Positions 26,302-35,277 are shown, counted from the stretch's first letter. The stretch: 64,000 bases of DNA from Ktedonobacter racemifer DSM 44963 (GCF_000178855.1 NZ_ADVG01000003.1:186001-250000), one strand, 5' to 3'. Translations and numbers: made by a program. Notes: generated by a model from the sequence alone, not told the origin.

Positions 26302-27645
26302 ATGCCACTGACAACAACCTTGCTCGCCACTGCCTTGCTTATCCCGGTGATCATTTCTGGCATCATGGGGCGACGCAATATACGTAAACTCCAACAAGTC
26401 GTGAACAGCCACTACGGCCAGGGGAGTGCCCTTGATGGCTATTTCTACTACGCGGCTACCCGCTCAGATACACGCACCTGGACATCTACTACGGTAAGCT
26501 ATATTATAGGTTTCTTTGTGCTACTGATTATAAGCGACATCCCAATCGTATTGAATGATAGTCTTTATCACTCAAATTTAATGCAACTTATCGAGGCATA
26601 TTTCATCAATTCATCTATTATTACATTTTGGCTTCTTTGGTTGAGTACAGTCATGGCCACCGATCCCCTGGCGCTGCGTGCTTTTCATGTCAACGATCTG
26701 CCAGGCGACAGCAAGTACAAGCAAGTTTACCTTTACAACTATCTCTTCCCACAGGCGCTCATATTTCTTCCCAGCCTCTATATCCTGGGAGGGCCACTCT
26801 GGATTAGCAAACAATTAGGCCTTAATACAGATGCCATTCCACCCATCGTACAGCTCATACCGTTTATTTTGCTCCTCTTATCGGGTGACATCTTCGCGCT
26901 TTGGCATGAGAGGCGCAGGGCCATACTTCAGCCAATAGAGCAAACTCGTTGGGCTTCTCTAGAGCCAAGGATCGCTGCCTGGTGCAGGCTCGCCAATGTT
27001 CAGTTCACCTCCATCCAGGTAGCCCATGATATGGTCGGTAGACATACAGTACGCGTCGTTGGCATGGGACAGAGTCCGCTGCTGATCATCAGCGAGGCGT
27101 TGCTGAGGGCTACGGATTGGCGGCAGAAAGACGCGCTCATCTGCCTGGGCATCGCCATGCAGCAGAAACGCCTGGCCCGCAAGGTATTCCAGCGTCACCT
27201 CTGGCTGGTTGTGATCTTTATAGTCTGGTTGGCCTGGCTTCAATCCGTACAGCCCTTCCAACACACCACGGTTAATATCACCATTTTCCTGGTTCTATTC
27301 ATAGGCCTGCCCATCCTGGCTATCATTATCTTGAAGGGCTATCCGCATAGAGCTTATCGCGACCTGGATGGCCTCGCCATGCAACTCACAGGCGACCCAT
27401 ACGCACTCATCGCCGTCCAGCATCTTATCGCCGCGCTCAACGGCTTCAACTTCAACAGGCCACAGCGCTTCTCGCCCTCCGCCGCGAAGCGCATCGAAGC
27501 CCTGATCAAGCTAAGCCAATCGACTGAGGCTCGCGCCCCCTATGCTGCCGACCCTGTGCCTGCCATCTTACATATAACCGTCAACGGCGCCCTGATCAGC
27601 GTCCCCCTCAACCAGGCCACGCCGCCCACGCCCGCTCTAGATTAG
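26302..27645 (+). CDS. Membrane protein, M48-like peptidase fold without zinc ligands (copy 2)
   Basis: A 447-residue paralogue of the preceding gene, about 25 bp downstream and likely in one operon. Shared marks are QPIEQTRWASLEPRIAAWCR, VVGMGQSPLLIISEALLRAT, ALICLGIAMQQKR in place of the M48 HExxH helix, and AMQLTGDPYALIAVQHL after a degenerate ExxAD site. Five or six membrane segments are visible. Both proteins end in a basic segment and a PLNQAT(L/P)P motif near the C terminus. The divergence between the two suggests an old duplication. Function unknown; a sensor or scaffold role is possible. Confidence 0.65.
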   Translation: MPLTTTLLATALLIPVIISGIMGRRNIRKLQQVVNSHYGQGSALDGYFYYAATRSDTRTWTSTTVSYIIGFFVLLIISDIPIVLNDSLYHSNLMQLIEAYFINSSIITFWLLWLSTVMATDPLALRAFHVNDLPGDSKYKQVYLYNYLFPQALIFLPSLYILGGPLWISKQLGLNTDAIPPIVQLIPFILLLLSGDIFALWHERRRAILQPIEQTRWASLEPRIAAWCRLANVQFTSIQVAHDMVGRHTVRVVGMGQSPLLIISEALLRATDWRQKDALICLGIAMQQKRLARKVFQRHLWLVVIFIVWLAWLQSVQPFQHTTVNITIFLVLFIGLPILAIIILKGYPHRAYRDLDGLAMQLTGDPYALIAVQHLIAALNGFNFNRPQRFSPSAAKRIEALIKLSQSTEARAPYAADPVPAILHITVNGALISVPLNQATPPTPALD

Positions 27646-27724
27646 CGAGCCATCCGAGTAAGTGAGCATATGCTAACAGGCCTTCATGTTTACTGTACCA
27701 GATACTTGCCAGAAATCGAAAGAA

Positions 27725-27765
27725 GGTACATAATAGAGATGTACAATATTTCACACCATGTACAT
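27725..27765 (+). promoter_or_regulatory. Three GTACA direct repeats before the SorC gene
   Basis: GTACA occurs at 27726-27730, 27741-27745 and 27760-27764, the last two as ATGTACA, within 70 bp of the regulator start. They are candidate autoregulatory binding sites for the SorC-type protein. Confidence 0.4.
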
Positions 27766-27795
27766 TTGTGCTACCGCAATTTGTGGAGATAAAAA

Positions 27796-28761
27796 ATGAC
27801 CGATCTGCAAAATGAAAGGGTGCGATTACTGGTTAAAATCAGTCGGCTTTATTACGAAGATGGACTCAATCAACAGGACATTGCCAAACGATTAGGTATT
27901 TCACGACCTCACGTGAGTCGAATGCTCGCTGCTGCAAGAGCCGAAGGGATCGTAAACATCACGATTAACAATCCTTATTCACGAGAGCAGAACATTGAGC
28001 AGGAGCTCATTGAAACGTTTGGCATTCCCGATACTTTTGTCATAAGCATAGAAGAACATTCTGAACAAAGACTTCTCCATCAACTAGGGCGAAGTTGTGC
28101 AGTGCTTCTCGAATCTATGCTCAAAGATAACGATATTGTGGGAGTTATGGCTGGGCGTACGGTTACTGCTGTTGCGGCTGAGCTAGAGTATTTTGCACGA
28201 AACGGGCTACAGTTTACTCCACTTGTCGGTGGCTGGGGTTCTACTGGCTCATCCTGGCATGCAAACTCGAATACCATGATGTTTGCGGAAAGGATGAAAT
28301 CGAACTACTGGCTTCTGCATGCACCTGCGGTTGTTGTCTCCCAGGAAACCAAAGAGCTTTTGATGAAAGAACCAGAAATAGCAAACGTACTTGAGATTGC
28401 TCGGAAGAGTACTGTGGCGGTTGTCGGTATTGGTCAGGTCTCAAAGGAGGCGACGATTGTCCAAACCGGTTACTTTGGAAATGCTGATTTGAACGATGTC
28501 CTTCGACAAGGAGCCGTGGCAAACGTATGCGCGTCCTTTCTCAACGTTCAAGGAGAGAACATCGCTTTTTCTGCAAAAACAAGAATGCTCGGCATTGACG
28601 TATCAGAGTTGAGACCACATACCCATGTCATCGGCGTCGCTGGTGGCCAGGACAAAGTCAAAGCGATCACGGCGACGTTGCGAGGAAAATGGATTGATAC
28701 TCTTGTGACGGATCTCGAGACCGCCCAACGGGTTTTAGATTTTCATAAGCACAATAGATAA
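27796..28761 (+). CDS. SorC/DeoR-type sugar-binding transcriptional regulator
   Basis: A 321-residue regulator. The N-terminal helix-turn-helix is LVKISRLYYEDGLNQQDIAK and LGISRPHVSRMLAAARAEGI, the hallmark of the SorC family. The rest is the family's sugar-phosphate-sensing domain: VGVMAGRTVTAVAAEL, PLVGGWGS, VVGIGQVSKEATIV and GVAGGQDKVKAITATLRGKW (effector loop). GGAG lies seven nt before the ATG. The gene is followed within 16 bp by trpB, so it probably controls that operon, although SorC proteins usually sense phosphorylated sugars, not tryptophan. Confidence 0.9.
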   Translation: MTDLQNERVRLLVKISRLYYEDGLNQQDIAKRLGISRPHVSRMLAAARAEGIVNITINNPYSREQNIEQELIETFGIPDTFVISIEEHSEQRLLHQLGRSCAVLLESMLKDNDIVGVMAGRTVTAVAAELEYFARNGLQFTPLVGGWGSTGSSWHANSNTMMFAERMKSNYWLLHAPAVVVSQETKELLMKEPEIANVLEIARKSTVAVVGIGQVSKEATIVQTGYFGNADLNDVLRQGAVANVCASFLNVQGENIAFSAKTRMLGIDVSELRPHTHVIGVAGGQDKVKAITATLRGKWIDTLVTDLETAQRVLDFHKHNR

Positions 28762-28777
28762 TAGGGAGATAAAGCAA

Positions 28778-30034
28778 TTGAGTGTAAATGGTTACTACGG
28801 ATCATATGGAGGGATGTTTATTCCTGAGATTTTATTCCCTGCTTTTCATGAATTAAAAGAAAAGTTCGCTGAAATACAAAATGATACCGTGTTTTGGCAG
28901 GACTATCAGGATAGCTTGGCGAACTTTTCCGGTCGTCCAACACCACTCACCTATGCCGCAGGGCTGACAAAGTATTTTGGTGGACCCAAAATTTACATGA
29001 AGCGGGAAGATTTGAATCACTCAGGTGCCCATAAACTGAACAATGCATTGGGGCAAGCGATGCTCGTGAAACGGATGAACAAAACACGCGTCATTGCTGA
29101 AACGGGTGCCGGGCAACACGGGGTTGCAACAGCCATTGTGGCAGCGAAGTTCGGCTTAAAGGCTACCGTTTACATGGGGAGTGAAGATGTAGAACGCCAG
29201 TATGCGAACGTTTTTTGGATGAAACGCTTCGGCGCGGAAGTTGTGCCTGTGGAAGCTGGTTCTCGCACCTTAAAAGACGCTATGAATGAGGCGTTGAGAG
29301 ACTGGGCTTCGAGTTTTGAAACAACCCATTACTTGCTGGGAACCGCATCAGGACCTCATCCCTTTCCAGCTCTAGTAGCTTTATTTCAATCGATCATTGG
29401 AACCGAGGCCAAGGAACAAATTCTTCGATTGGAAGGCAAGCTCCCCAAACGTGTCTATGCCTGTGTGGGTGGAGGGTCGAATGCCCTTGGTATTTTCCAA
29501 GCGTTCATACCCCACGAAGAAGTTGAACTGGTTGGAGTAGAAGCCGGGGGAGAAGGACCAATGGCCGGAAAGCATGCATCACGAATCGCGTATGGGCAAG
29601 GCAGGACCGGCATCGCCCAAGGGTACAAATCCCTCTTTCTGCAGGACAAAGACGGACAAATGTTAGAGACTTCCAGTATTGCAGCAGGACTTGACTATAC
29701 AGGCGTGTCACCTCTCCTCGCAAATTTATCAGAACGTGGGCGAGTGCGCTTCGAAGCAGCGACCAACGAGGAAGTTGTGAATGCCCTCCAACTTGTCATG
29801 ACCAAAGAAGGCATTATTCCAGCATTAGAATCTGCCCATGCTTTTGCAGGGGCTTTTCGGGAGATGCAACAGTGTTCGGAGGGTGAGAGTGTCATCATCA
29901 ACATGTCAGGCCGGGGCGATAAAGATATTTTTAACATAGCGGAGGGATTACGAGATGAAGAATGGAAGGCTTTTATCCAGCGGAAAAGCACGCAATATCA
30001 GCAATCTTGCTCAGGAGATTCTGGAAAAGCGTAA
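28778..30034 (+). CDS. trpB: Tryptophan synthase beta chain
   Basis: A 418-residue TrpB (PLP-dependent condensation of indole and serine). The PLP lysine is in HSGAHKLNNALGQ, the catalytic region is AETGAGQHGVATA, the phosphate loop is CVGGGSNALG and a late motif is VGVEAGGEG. The start is a TTG with AGGGAG upstream. The first residues YGSYGGMFIPEIL match the family start. The C-terminal tail is longer than usual because the trpA start lies within the last 80 bases. The gene is richer in A and T than its neighbours. No other trp genes are in the window. Confidence 0.95.
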   Translation: MSVNGYYGSYGGMFIPEILFPAFHELKEKFAEIQNDTVFWQDYQDSLANFSGRPTPLTYAAGLTKYFGGPKIYMKREDLNHSGAHKLNNALGQAMLVKRMNKTRVIAETGAGQHGVATAIVAAKFGLKATVYMGSEDVERQYANVFWMKRFGAEVVPVEAGSRTLKDAMNEALRDWASSFETTHYLLGTASGPHPFPALVALFQSIIGTEAKEQILRLEGKLPKRVYACVGGGSNALGIFQAFIPHEEVELVGVEAGGEGPMAGKHASRIAYGQGRTGIAQGYKSLFLQDKDGQMLETSSIAAGLDYTGVSPLLANLSERGRVRFEAATNEEVVNALQLVMTKEGIIPALESAHAFAGAFREMQQCSEGESVIINMSGRGDKDIFNIAEGLRDEEWKAFIQRKSTQYQQSCSGDSGKA

Positions 30035-30770
30035 AAGAAAATCTATTTTACTGATGGCGCATCAAATTGTAGGCTATCCCGATTTCGAGACGAATTATGA
30101 AATGATCCGTCTGTTCCACGAATGTGGCGTGGATCTGGTGGAGTTACAACTTCCTTTCTCCGAGCCGATTGCGGACGGTCCGCTGTTTCTGAAGGCAAAC
30201 CAAAAAGCATTGGAACGAGGGACAACCATAGAACAGTGTCTGGACTTTGCACAAAAAGTAACGAGGGATTTCCCTCTCTTTTGTATTTTCATGACGTATT
30301 ATAATATTTTACTCCAATTTGGAGTAAAACAGTTCGTTGAAACTGCCGGGTCCATTGGAATTCGTGGGCTGATAGTACCCGATGCATTTCCCGAGGAGAG
30401 CGATGAATACTTTGCTGCCTGCAAGCAAGAGCATGTTGATCCCATTCTGGTGGTTACTCCCTACACACCAGATACTCGAATGGAGTATCTAGCGAACAAG
30501 ACGGAAGGACTTTTGTATTGTGCTGCGAGAAAAGGCGTGACCGGAGCACCAACGTCTTTTGGCGATGCGACAACAGATTTCCTCTTACGATGCCGTCAAT
30601 ATTCATCCACTCCCATTGGAGTCGGGTTTGGCATTCAGCATCCAGATGATGTTCGCTATCTCGTCAACAAAAGTGATATTGCCATTGTGGGGAGCACATT
30701 ACTCAACGTATTGGAAGCAGAAGGAACTACTGGTGTAAGGGAATTTTTGCTTTCTCTCAGGCCTGAATGA
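29955..30770 (+). CDS. trpA: Tryptophan synthase alpha chain
   Basis: A 271-residue TrpA. The two catalytic acids are present: Glu in VDLVELQLPFSEP and Asp in IADGPLF. The substrate loop is GVTGAPTSF (usually GVTGA), preceded by LLYCAARK rather than the more common YLVSRA. The phosphate site IGVGFGIQHPDDV and VGSTLL are complete. The start at 29955 has GGAGGG nine nt upstream and lies inside the trpB frame (80-bp overlap), so translation is coupled. A 20-bp hairpin follows. Confidence 0.92.
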   Translation: MKNGRLLSSGKARNISNLAQEILEKRKRKSILLMAHQIVGYPDFETNYEMIRLFHECGVDLVELQLPFSEPIADGPLFLKANQKALERGTTIEQCLDFAQKVTRDFPLFCIFMTYYNILLQFGVKQFVETAGSIGIRGLIVPDAFPEESDEYFAACKQEHVDPILVVTPYTPDTRMEYLANKTEGLLYCAARKGVTGAPTSFGDATTDFLLRCRQYSSTPIGVGFGIQHPDDVRYLVNKSDIAIVGSTLLNVLEAEGTTGVREFLLSLRPE

Positions 30771-30818
30771 CGTTAGCAACTGCCATCTAGTGGAACGTTC
30801 ATTTACAAGACATAACAA

Positions 30819-30865
30819 AAAAGGGGCTGGATGTAAGACAATTTATCTTACATCCAGCCCCTTTT
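30819..30865. terminator. Perfect 20-bp hairpin between trpA and ctaA
   Basis: Arms 30819-30838 and 30846-30865 (AAAAGGGGCTGG type) with a 7-nt loop. The arms end in A4/T4, so it can act as an intrinsic terminator in both directions. Confidence 0.8.
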
Positions 30866-30882
30866 CTTCTACTGAAAATTCT

Positions 30883-31854
30883 TTACCCGCGGCTGGAGGC
30901 CATCTGGACTTGCTCGACGGGTTGCTGGGTCTTCCAGGGCCAGCCAACCTGCATGCAGAGAAAGCTGAGGACCGCGAAGAGGATCGCGATCAGCGTGGTA
31001 TGCAGCAGTTCGACGACAAGCTGACCGCCAGTGACGACGGTCAGCATTCCGGCCGCGCCCTGCAAGATGACCATGATGAGCGCAAGCCAGGCACCACGTA
31101 CGAGGTCACGGCGCTCGCGATAACTGCGCAGAACCCAGATGAGGAGGCCCACGATAAGCACGCCAATCAGTGTAGCAGCATAACGGTGGAACATCTGCAC
31201 GCCGGGATGGCTGGCGAGGTCTGGCACAAGTGTGCTACATCCGGGCCACTGCGTGCCACAACCCATGGTGGAGGAGGAGTGACGCACAAGGGCGCCCGTG
31301 TAGACCACGATGTAGCAGTAGGCGGTGATGCCCCAGACTACGTACTGCATGCTCTTACTCACCAGGCCTGGCTTCCGCTCCTCGCGCTGCTCCACAGCCT
31401 TACCAGCTTTCATCTGGAAAAGATAAATGGTAAGCAGTATAACGCTGGCAAAGGAGATCAATGCGAAACCGAAGTGCAGCGAGAGAATCCACTCCTCGGC
31501 GAAGGTGCCTTCGTACATGACGGTTACCGCGCCCAGAGCACCCTGGACGACGACGAAGAACAGGCTCATAAAGCCGAGCAGTTTGACACGCCCATTATGC
31601 CTGAAGACCCACCAGGACCAGACCGTCAAAAAAAGGATCAAGAATCCATCGATACCAGAGGAAATGCGATGACTGTACTCCAGCACCGAATCAACCGACA
31701 TATATGCGGGTATGAGCTGTCCCTTACAAATCGGCCACGAGGTACCACATCCCTGGCCCGCTCCAGTTTTGGTAACTATGGCCCCCATCAGCACCACTAT
31801 ATATGCGCCGATAGAGGTCAGGATGGCCAATATTTTCATCAAACGCAGTGTCAT
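30883..31854 (-). CDS. ctaA: Heme A synthase
   Basis: A 323-residue CtaA/COX15-type protein with eight membrane segments. It oxidises the heme O methyl group to make heme A for cytochrome oxidase. The first extracellular cysteine pair is GQGCGTSWPICKGQ, the second GCGTQWPGC, as in bacterial CtaA. The heme-binding histidines are in LEYSHRISS, LSLHFGF, VQMFHRYAA and VELLHTTL. The N terminus MTLRLMKILAILTSIGAYIV begins TM1. An antisense frame of 429 residues overlaps it and is not a gene. This implies aerobic respiration with an aa3-type oxidase elsewhere in the genome. Confidence 0.93.
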   Translation of the reverse strand: MTLRLMKILAILTSIGAYIVVLMGAIVTKTGAGQGCGTSWPICKGQLIPAYMSVDSVLEYSHRISSGIDGFLILFLTVWSWWVFRHNGRVKLLGFMSLFFVVVQGALGAVTVMYEGTFAEEWILSLHFGFALISFASVILLTIYLFQMKAGKAVEQREERKPGLVSKSMQYVVWGITAYCYIVVYTGALVRHSSSTMGCGTQWPGCSTLVPDLASHPGVQMFHRYAATLIGVLIVGLLIWVLRSYRERRDLVRGAWLALIMVILQGAAGMLTVVTGGQLVVELLHTTLIAILFAVLSFLCMQVGWPWKTQQPVEQVQMASSRG

Positions 31855-31920
31855 ACTATTCCCATTATCTCTTTTTGTATCTTGTGGCAGGCAAGCCCCT
31901 CGCGCCTGCGGCGCTCGCCT

Positions 31921-31971
31921 TGTAGGTGGTGCGTCCTGGCTGCCTGCGGCAGCCAGGACGCACCACCTACA
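31921..31971 (-). terminator. Perfect 24-bp hairpin after the APH-fold kinase gene
   Basis: Arms 31921-31944 and 31948-31971 with a TGC loop. It lies between the APH-fold gene end (32076) and the ctaA start (31854). Confidence 0.8.
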
Positions 31972-32075
31972 GAAGGTAGTTGCTTATTTTTGCATATTAT
32001 AGCACGGTATGTCAGGTGGAAGCACAGTCCCCGCACACAAGTCCAGGGTGTTCTATCTGTATGTAGCGAGGCAAC

Positions 32076-33056
32076 TTAGAGCGCTATATCCACGAAAGGG
32101 ACATCCTCCAGGATGCGCTGACGACGATTCTGCATAAAGCGTTCCGACCATGAACCCTCCGGCAGTTCATATTTGAGCGCGGTCAGCACAATGTAGAGAT
32201 TGATCTCGCGCTGCTTGAGGAAGTAGGGAATTTCTTGTCGCCACGCGGCATCGAGAGTGTAGACCTGGCTATACCCTTCCATAAAGTGCTGGTAGAACTG
32301 GCGCGCGAAGACTAGCTCCTCCTGGCTCTGGGCCTGGGGCGAGATACCGTAGAACAGGGCCATCGCCAGGTCTTCAGCAAACCAGGAGTACTGGCTATCA
32401 TCAAAGTCAAACAGGGTGATGCGCCCGTCCTGCACATGAAAATTGCCCCGGTGAAAGTCAGCGTGGATCAGGCCATAGGCGTCACGCTCCTGGGGTAGGC
32501 TTTTTGGATAGGCGCGAATGGCCTGAAACTTCGCCGCGATATCGGCATCCACGGCGTGCAGATACTCCTGCGCGAAGACATCCAGGTCCTCATGCCAGGC
32601 TGGCCTGCGCTGGGTGGGTACGGCTGGCATATACTCCCTGGTTGCCTGGTGCATCTGGCCGACAAAATGCCCCATTGCCGCGAAGAGCTCGGGCGTCCAT
32701 TCTTCTTTACCTGGATGCTTCCCTGGAGCCTTGCGCATAGCAACAACCGGAACCTGCCGCCCCTCATGCTCAATGACCTCCACAAAATTCCCCCTCTGCG
32801 AAGGTAGAGGGTCAACGACCGCAAGGCCTCGCCCGGCCAGATAATGCATCCAATCCATCTCAGCACGGATCATATCAGCCAAGCGCTGGCTCTCAGACGA
32901 GATACGCAGAATATAACGCTGCTCATTCTGGCCATACTCATAGACCCGGTTCCGAAAGCCGCCCAGAAAGCTCAGCGACGCGGGATCTATCTCATAGCGT
33001 ACAAGCGCTTCACGTAATATGGGATCATCTTCAAAAGATACAGGTGGCATAGCCAT
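32076..33056 (-). CDS. APH-fold phosphotransferase
   Basis: A 326-residue aminoglycoside phosphotransferase / homoserine kinase-like protein (PF01636 fold). The catalytic loop is GLIHADFHRGNFHV with the base D and metal N, followed by the metal-binding LFDFDDSQYSW. The N-lobe has FRNRVYEYG and YILRIS, where the K/R of the ATP site should lie. The phosphate acceptor is unknown; homologues act on antibiotics, sugars, choline or amino acids. The region between its start and the solitary tnpB holds the tnpB right-end hairpin, so the transposon inserted close to its promoter. Confidence 0.85.
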   Translation of the reverse strand: MAMPPVSFEDDPILREALVRYEIDPASLSFLGGFRNRVYEYGQNEQRYILRISSESQRLADMIRAEMDWMHYLAGRGLAVVDPLPSQRGNFVEVIEHEGRQVPVVAMRKAPGKHPGKEEWTPELFAAMGHFVGQMHQATREYMPAVPTQRRPAWHEDLDVFAQEYLHAVDADIAAKFQAIRAYPKSLPQERDAYGLIHADFHRGNFHVQDGRITLFDFDDSQYSWFAEDLAMALFYGISPQAQSQEELVFARQFYQHFMEGYSQVYTLDAAWRQEIPYFLKQREINLYIVLTALKYELPEGSWSERFMQNRRQRILEDVPFVDIAL

Positions 33057-33116
33057 AGAAGGGATCTCACTTTCTACTTGCTAAAAATAGGGGGTTGCGC
33101 GGGGGATTACACAGCA

Positions 33117-33146
33117 GTCAGTACCCTACGGCTAAAGCCGAGGGCT
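33117..33146 (-). ncRNA. Putative omega RNA scaffold end of the solitary tnpB
   Basis: Hairpin CCCT-A-CGGCT/AGCCG-AGGG followed by GTACTGAC. By analogy with TnpB systems the bases just beyond, TGCTGTGTAATCCCCCGCG on the minus strand (33116 down), would be the present guide, directed at the empty target in front of the APH gene. Confidence 0.5.
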
Positions 33147-33207
33147 TGGAGTTGTGTCTGAACTCCACCGCAATTCAGCATACCTTTTCAGGCGTGCTGC
33201 TTTGGCT

Positions 33208-34440
33208 TCATCGTCCGACACAGAAGGCGCGTACTGACAAGAGGCCCGTTCCTCTCCAGTCTTGCCGGATAAGAAGCGTTCGCATCGCAATGTTTCTTGC
33301 ACCAACCAGATCGGCATGGAGCGTGTACTGACAATTCTGACAGACGAAGAGCAATCCTTTGTTGGGCCTATTCTCTTTGCAGGTGTGCCCACATTTGGGG
33401 CACGCTTGCGAGGTAGAGTTGGCATCGACCTTGATCGCCATACTTCGATGTAAGAGCGCTTTATAGGCAATCATGCTATGCAACTCAGCGAAGGACCATT
33501 TGGAGAAGGTACGATTGGCTTTTCGCTGTTTTGCATTTTTGCCTTTGCGTCGTTTGGTACGCTCTCGAATGTCTGTCAGATGCTCCAGTCCAATCAAGCT
33601 TTGAGGGTGCTGTAGGACAATCCGCTTACTCACGACATGATTGGTATTCTGCTTCAACCGTCTCTCTCGTCCACTGATGGCAACGAGCCTTCTTGTCGCT
33701 GAACGAGTGCCTTTCTTTTGCAGACGTTTTCTCAGTCGTGCGGAGTGGTTTGCCTTGGGGACAATCTGTTTGCCTGAATGGAAGGTGCAATCCCCTTGCA
33801 TCGTCGCCGTGACGGCAAGGTATCGCATCCCCACATCCACGCCAACGACTTGCTTGTGTGTTTCAGGTGTAGGATCAGCCGTCTCAATTGCAAGAGAGAC
33901 AAGGAGGTAAAATTGTTTCTTGGGCTTGTCATACCAGAGTTTCGATGCACCAATCTCCGCTCCACGCTGGATCAATGCCACATGCTTATTGTAGCCAGTA
34001 TAGGGCACGATAACACGTCCCTCAAGGGTCAGGATGCTCACCTGCTGCTCTTTCTTGAAGGTGTAGTCTTTCTTGTACTGATAGGTTAACGTGGGGGAGA
34101 TGAACTTGGGAGCCTTATCAAGCCCTTTGTAGCGTTTCTTGGTCTTCCCTTCCTTACGATGAACAGCATTGTTCTTGACCTTTGTCCAGAGGGTTTTATA
34201 CGAGGCACCAACTTGGCGAGGAACAGAACAGGCCATTTGCGAAGGCAGATGAAAACGGAGGCGGATCTCTTCGTAGGTGGCATCTTGCAAACGAACAGCA
34301 TTGCTCATCTTGCCATGCGCAAAGGCGTACTGGCTCACATAGTTGAGTGAATCCCGATACGCCAGTTGCGTTGTACGTAATGCCTTGAATTGCTCGGGCG
34401 TTGTATTTAATTTGAGTTTCGCTGTTACTACCGTTTGCAT
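33208..34440 (-). CDS. tnpB: RNA-guided endonuclease TnpB family, intact frame
   Basis: A 410-residue TnpB. It starts MQTVVTAKLKLNTTPEQFKA. All three RuvC acids are present: Asp in VVGVDVGMRYLAV, Glu in SLIGLEHLTDIRER and Asp in HADLVGARNIAMR. The zinc ribbon is CPKCGH and CQNC. In contrast with the TnpB at 19.4-21.8 kb, this one is intact and canonical. No tnpA is nearby, so mobility would require a TnpA in trans. Family members cut DNA matching the bases at the element's right end next to a short target motif; activity here is unproven. Confidence 0.93.
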   Translation of the reverse strand: MQTVVTAKLKLNTTPEQFKALRTTQLAYRDSLNYVSQYAFAHGKMSNAVRLQDATYEEIRLRFHLPSQMACSVPRQVGASYKTLWTKVKNNAVHRKEGKTKKRYKGLDKAPKFISPTLTYQYKKDYTFKKEQQVSILTLEGRVIVPYTGYNKHVALIQRGAEIGASKLWYDKPKKQFYLLVSLAIETADPTPETHKQVVGVDVGMRYLAVTATMQGDCTFHSGKQIVPKANHSARLRKRLQKKGTRSATRRLVAISGRERRLKQNTNHVVSKRIVLQHPQSLIGLEHLTDIRERTKRRKGKNAKQRKANRTFSKWSFAELHSMIAYKALLHRSMAIKVDANSTSQACPKCGHTCKENRPNKGLLFVCQNCQYTLHADLVGARNIAMRTLLIRQDWRGTGLLSVRAFCVGR

Positions 34441-34647
34441 ACGCTAAATTATACCATAGTTTTCATCTGACTGTCAACAATACATGAGCAGATGAGAGAA
34501 TGTCTACGGCGTATTCCACCCAAGCCACCGACAAAGGAACGCCGCATTCCTCCCCATGCCTGAAAGGGCAGGGGCATCCTGCGGCGTTTTGGGTGAATCG
34601 CATTATAGATTTTGCTCTATGTTTCTGTCAATCTCAATGCATATTTT
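34441..34647. other. Intergenic: left end of the tnpB element and weak repeats
   Basis: It holds the hairpin 34463-34495 (TCATCTG/CAGATGA) and a segment near 34504-34600 with paired GGCGT and ACGCC repeats. No gene is seen. Confidence 0.4.
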
Positions 34648-35277
34648 CTAACGATAAAGCACGCTCCAGATCAAGGAGGCTGCGATAAACCACATGATAC
34701 ATCCTATCAAGCAATCCAGGACCCGCCAGGCTAGAGGAGAACGAAACAAGGGCGCCAGCCAGCGGGCGCCATATGCGAGGGCAAAGAACCAGGTGAGCGA
34801 GGCGAGCATAGCCCCCAGGGCGAACAACAGGCGCTCTTCAGAGGGATAATGGGCACCAACACTTCCAATGAGTACTACCGTGTCGAGGTAAACATGTGGA
34901 TTGAGTAAACTAAAAGCCAGCACCGCCAGCATAATCTCGCGGGTACGTGTAGGTTCTCCAGCCACTTCATGCGTGTTAAGTTTATCCGATTGAAAGGCTG
35001 CTCGAAAAGAGCGAAGGCCATAGATCAGCAAGAATAATGCGCCACCCCACGTCGCCACCAGGGTTAAGACAGGAAGCGCATTTATAACTGCTCCGAGTCC
35101 TCCAACTCCCAGCAAGATAAGCGCGGCATCACACAGCGAACAAAGACCTGCAACAAGAAAAACATACTGCTTTTTTAGTCCCTGACGCAACACAAAAGCA
35201 TTCTGTGCTCCAATAGCAATAATCAGGCTTGCGCCAAGACCAAATCCCTGGATGAGTGGCAAAAATATCTGCGGCAT
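34648..35277 (-). CDS. LysE/ArgO-family amino acid exporter
   Basis: A 209-residue protein with six membrane segments. LIIAIGAQNAFVLRQGLKKQ at the N terminus is the signature of the LysE/ArgO family, and LAFSLLNPHVYLDTVVLIG is the second conserved stretch (NPH/DT motif). Family members export basic amino acids such as lysine and arginine. GAAGGA lies close to the ATG. The gene stands alone and no LysG/ArgP-like regulator is adjacent. Confidence 0.92.
   Translation of the reverse strand: MPQIFLPLIQGFGLGASLIIAIGAQNAFVLRQGLKKQYVFLVAGLCSLCDAALILLGVGGLGAVINALPVLTLVATWGGALFLLIYGLRSFRAAFQSDKLNTHEVAGEPTRTREIMLAVLAFSLLNPHVYLDTVVLIGSVGAHYPSEERLLFALGAMLASLTWFFALAYGARWLAPLFRSPLAWRVLDCLIGCIMWFIAASLIWSVLYR

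Larger units (their letters stand above)
33117..34440 (-). mobile_element. Solitary tnpB (IS1341/IS605-type) element
   Basis: It contains tnpB alone. The right end, on the minus strand, has CCAAGCCCTCGGCT, a hairpin (33124-33144) and GGGTACTGAC ending at 33117. A left-end hairpin candidate TCATCTG/CAGATGA lies at 34463-34495, beyond the start codon, so the element may extend to about 34500. Confidence 0.65.

Noticed and set aside
30790..32079. A 429-residue open frame on the plus strand
   Set aside because: It is antisense to ctaA, crosses two terminator hairpins and its translation is low-complexity and polar with no family resemblance.
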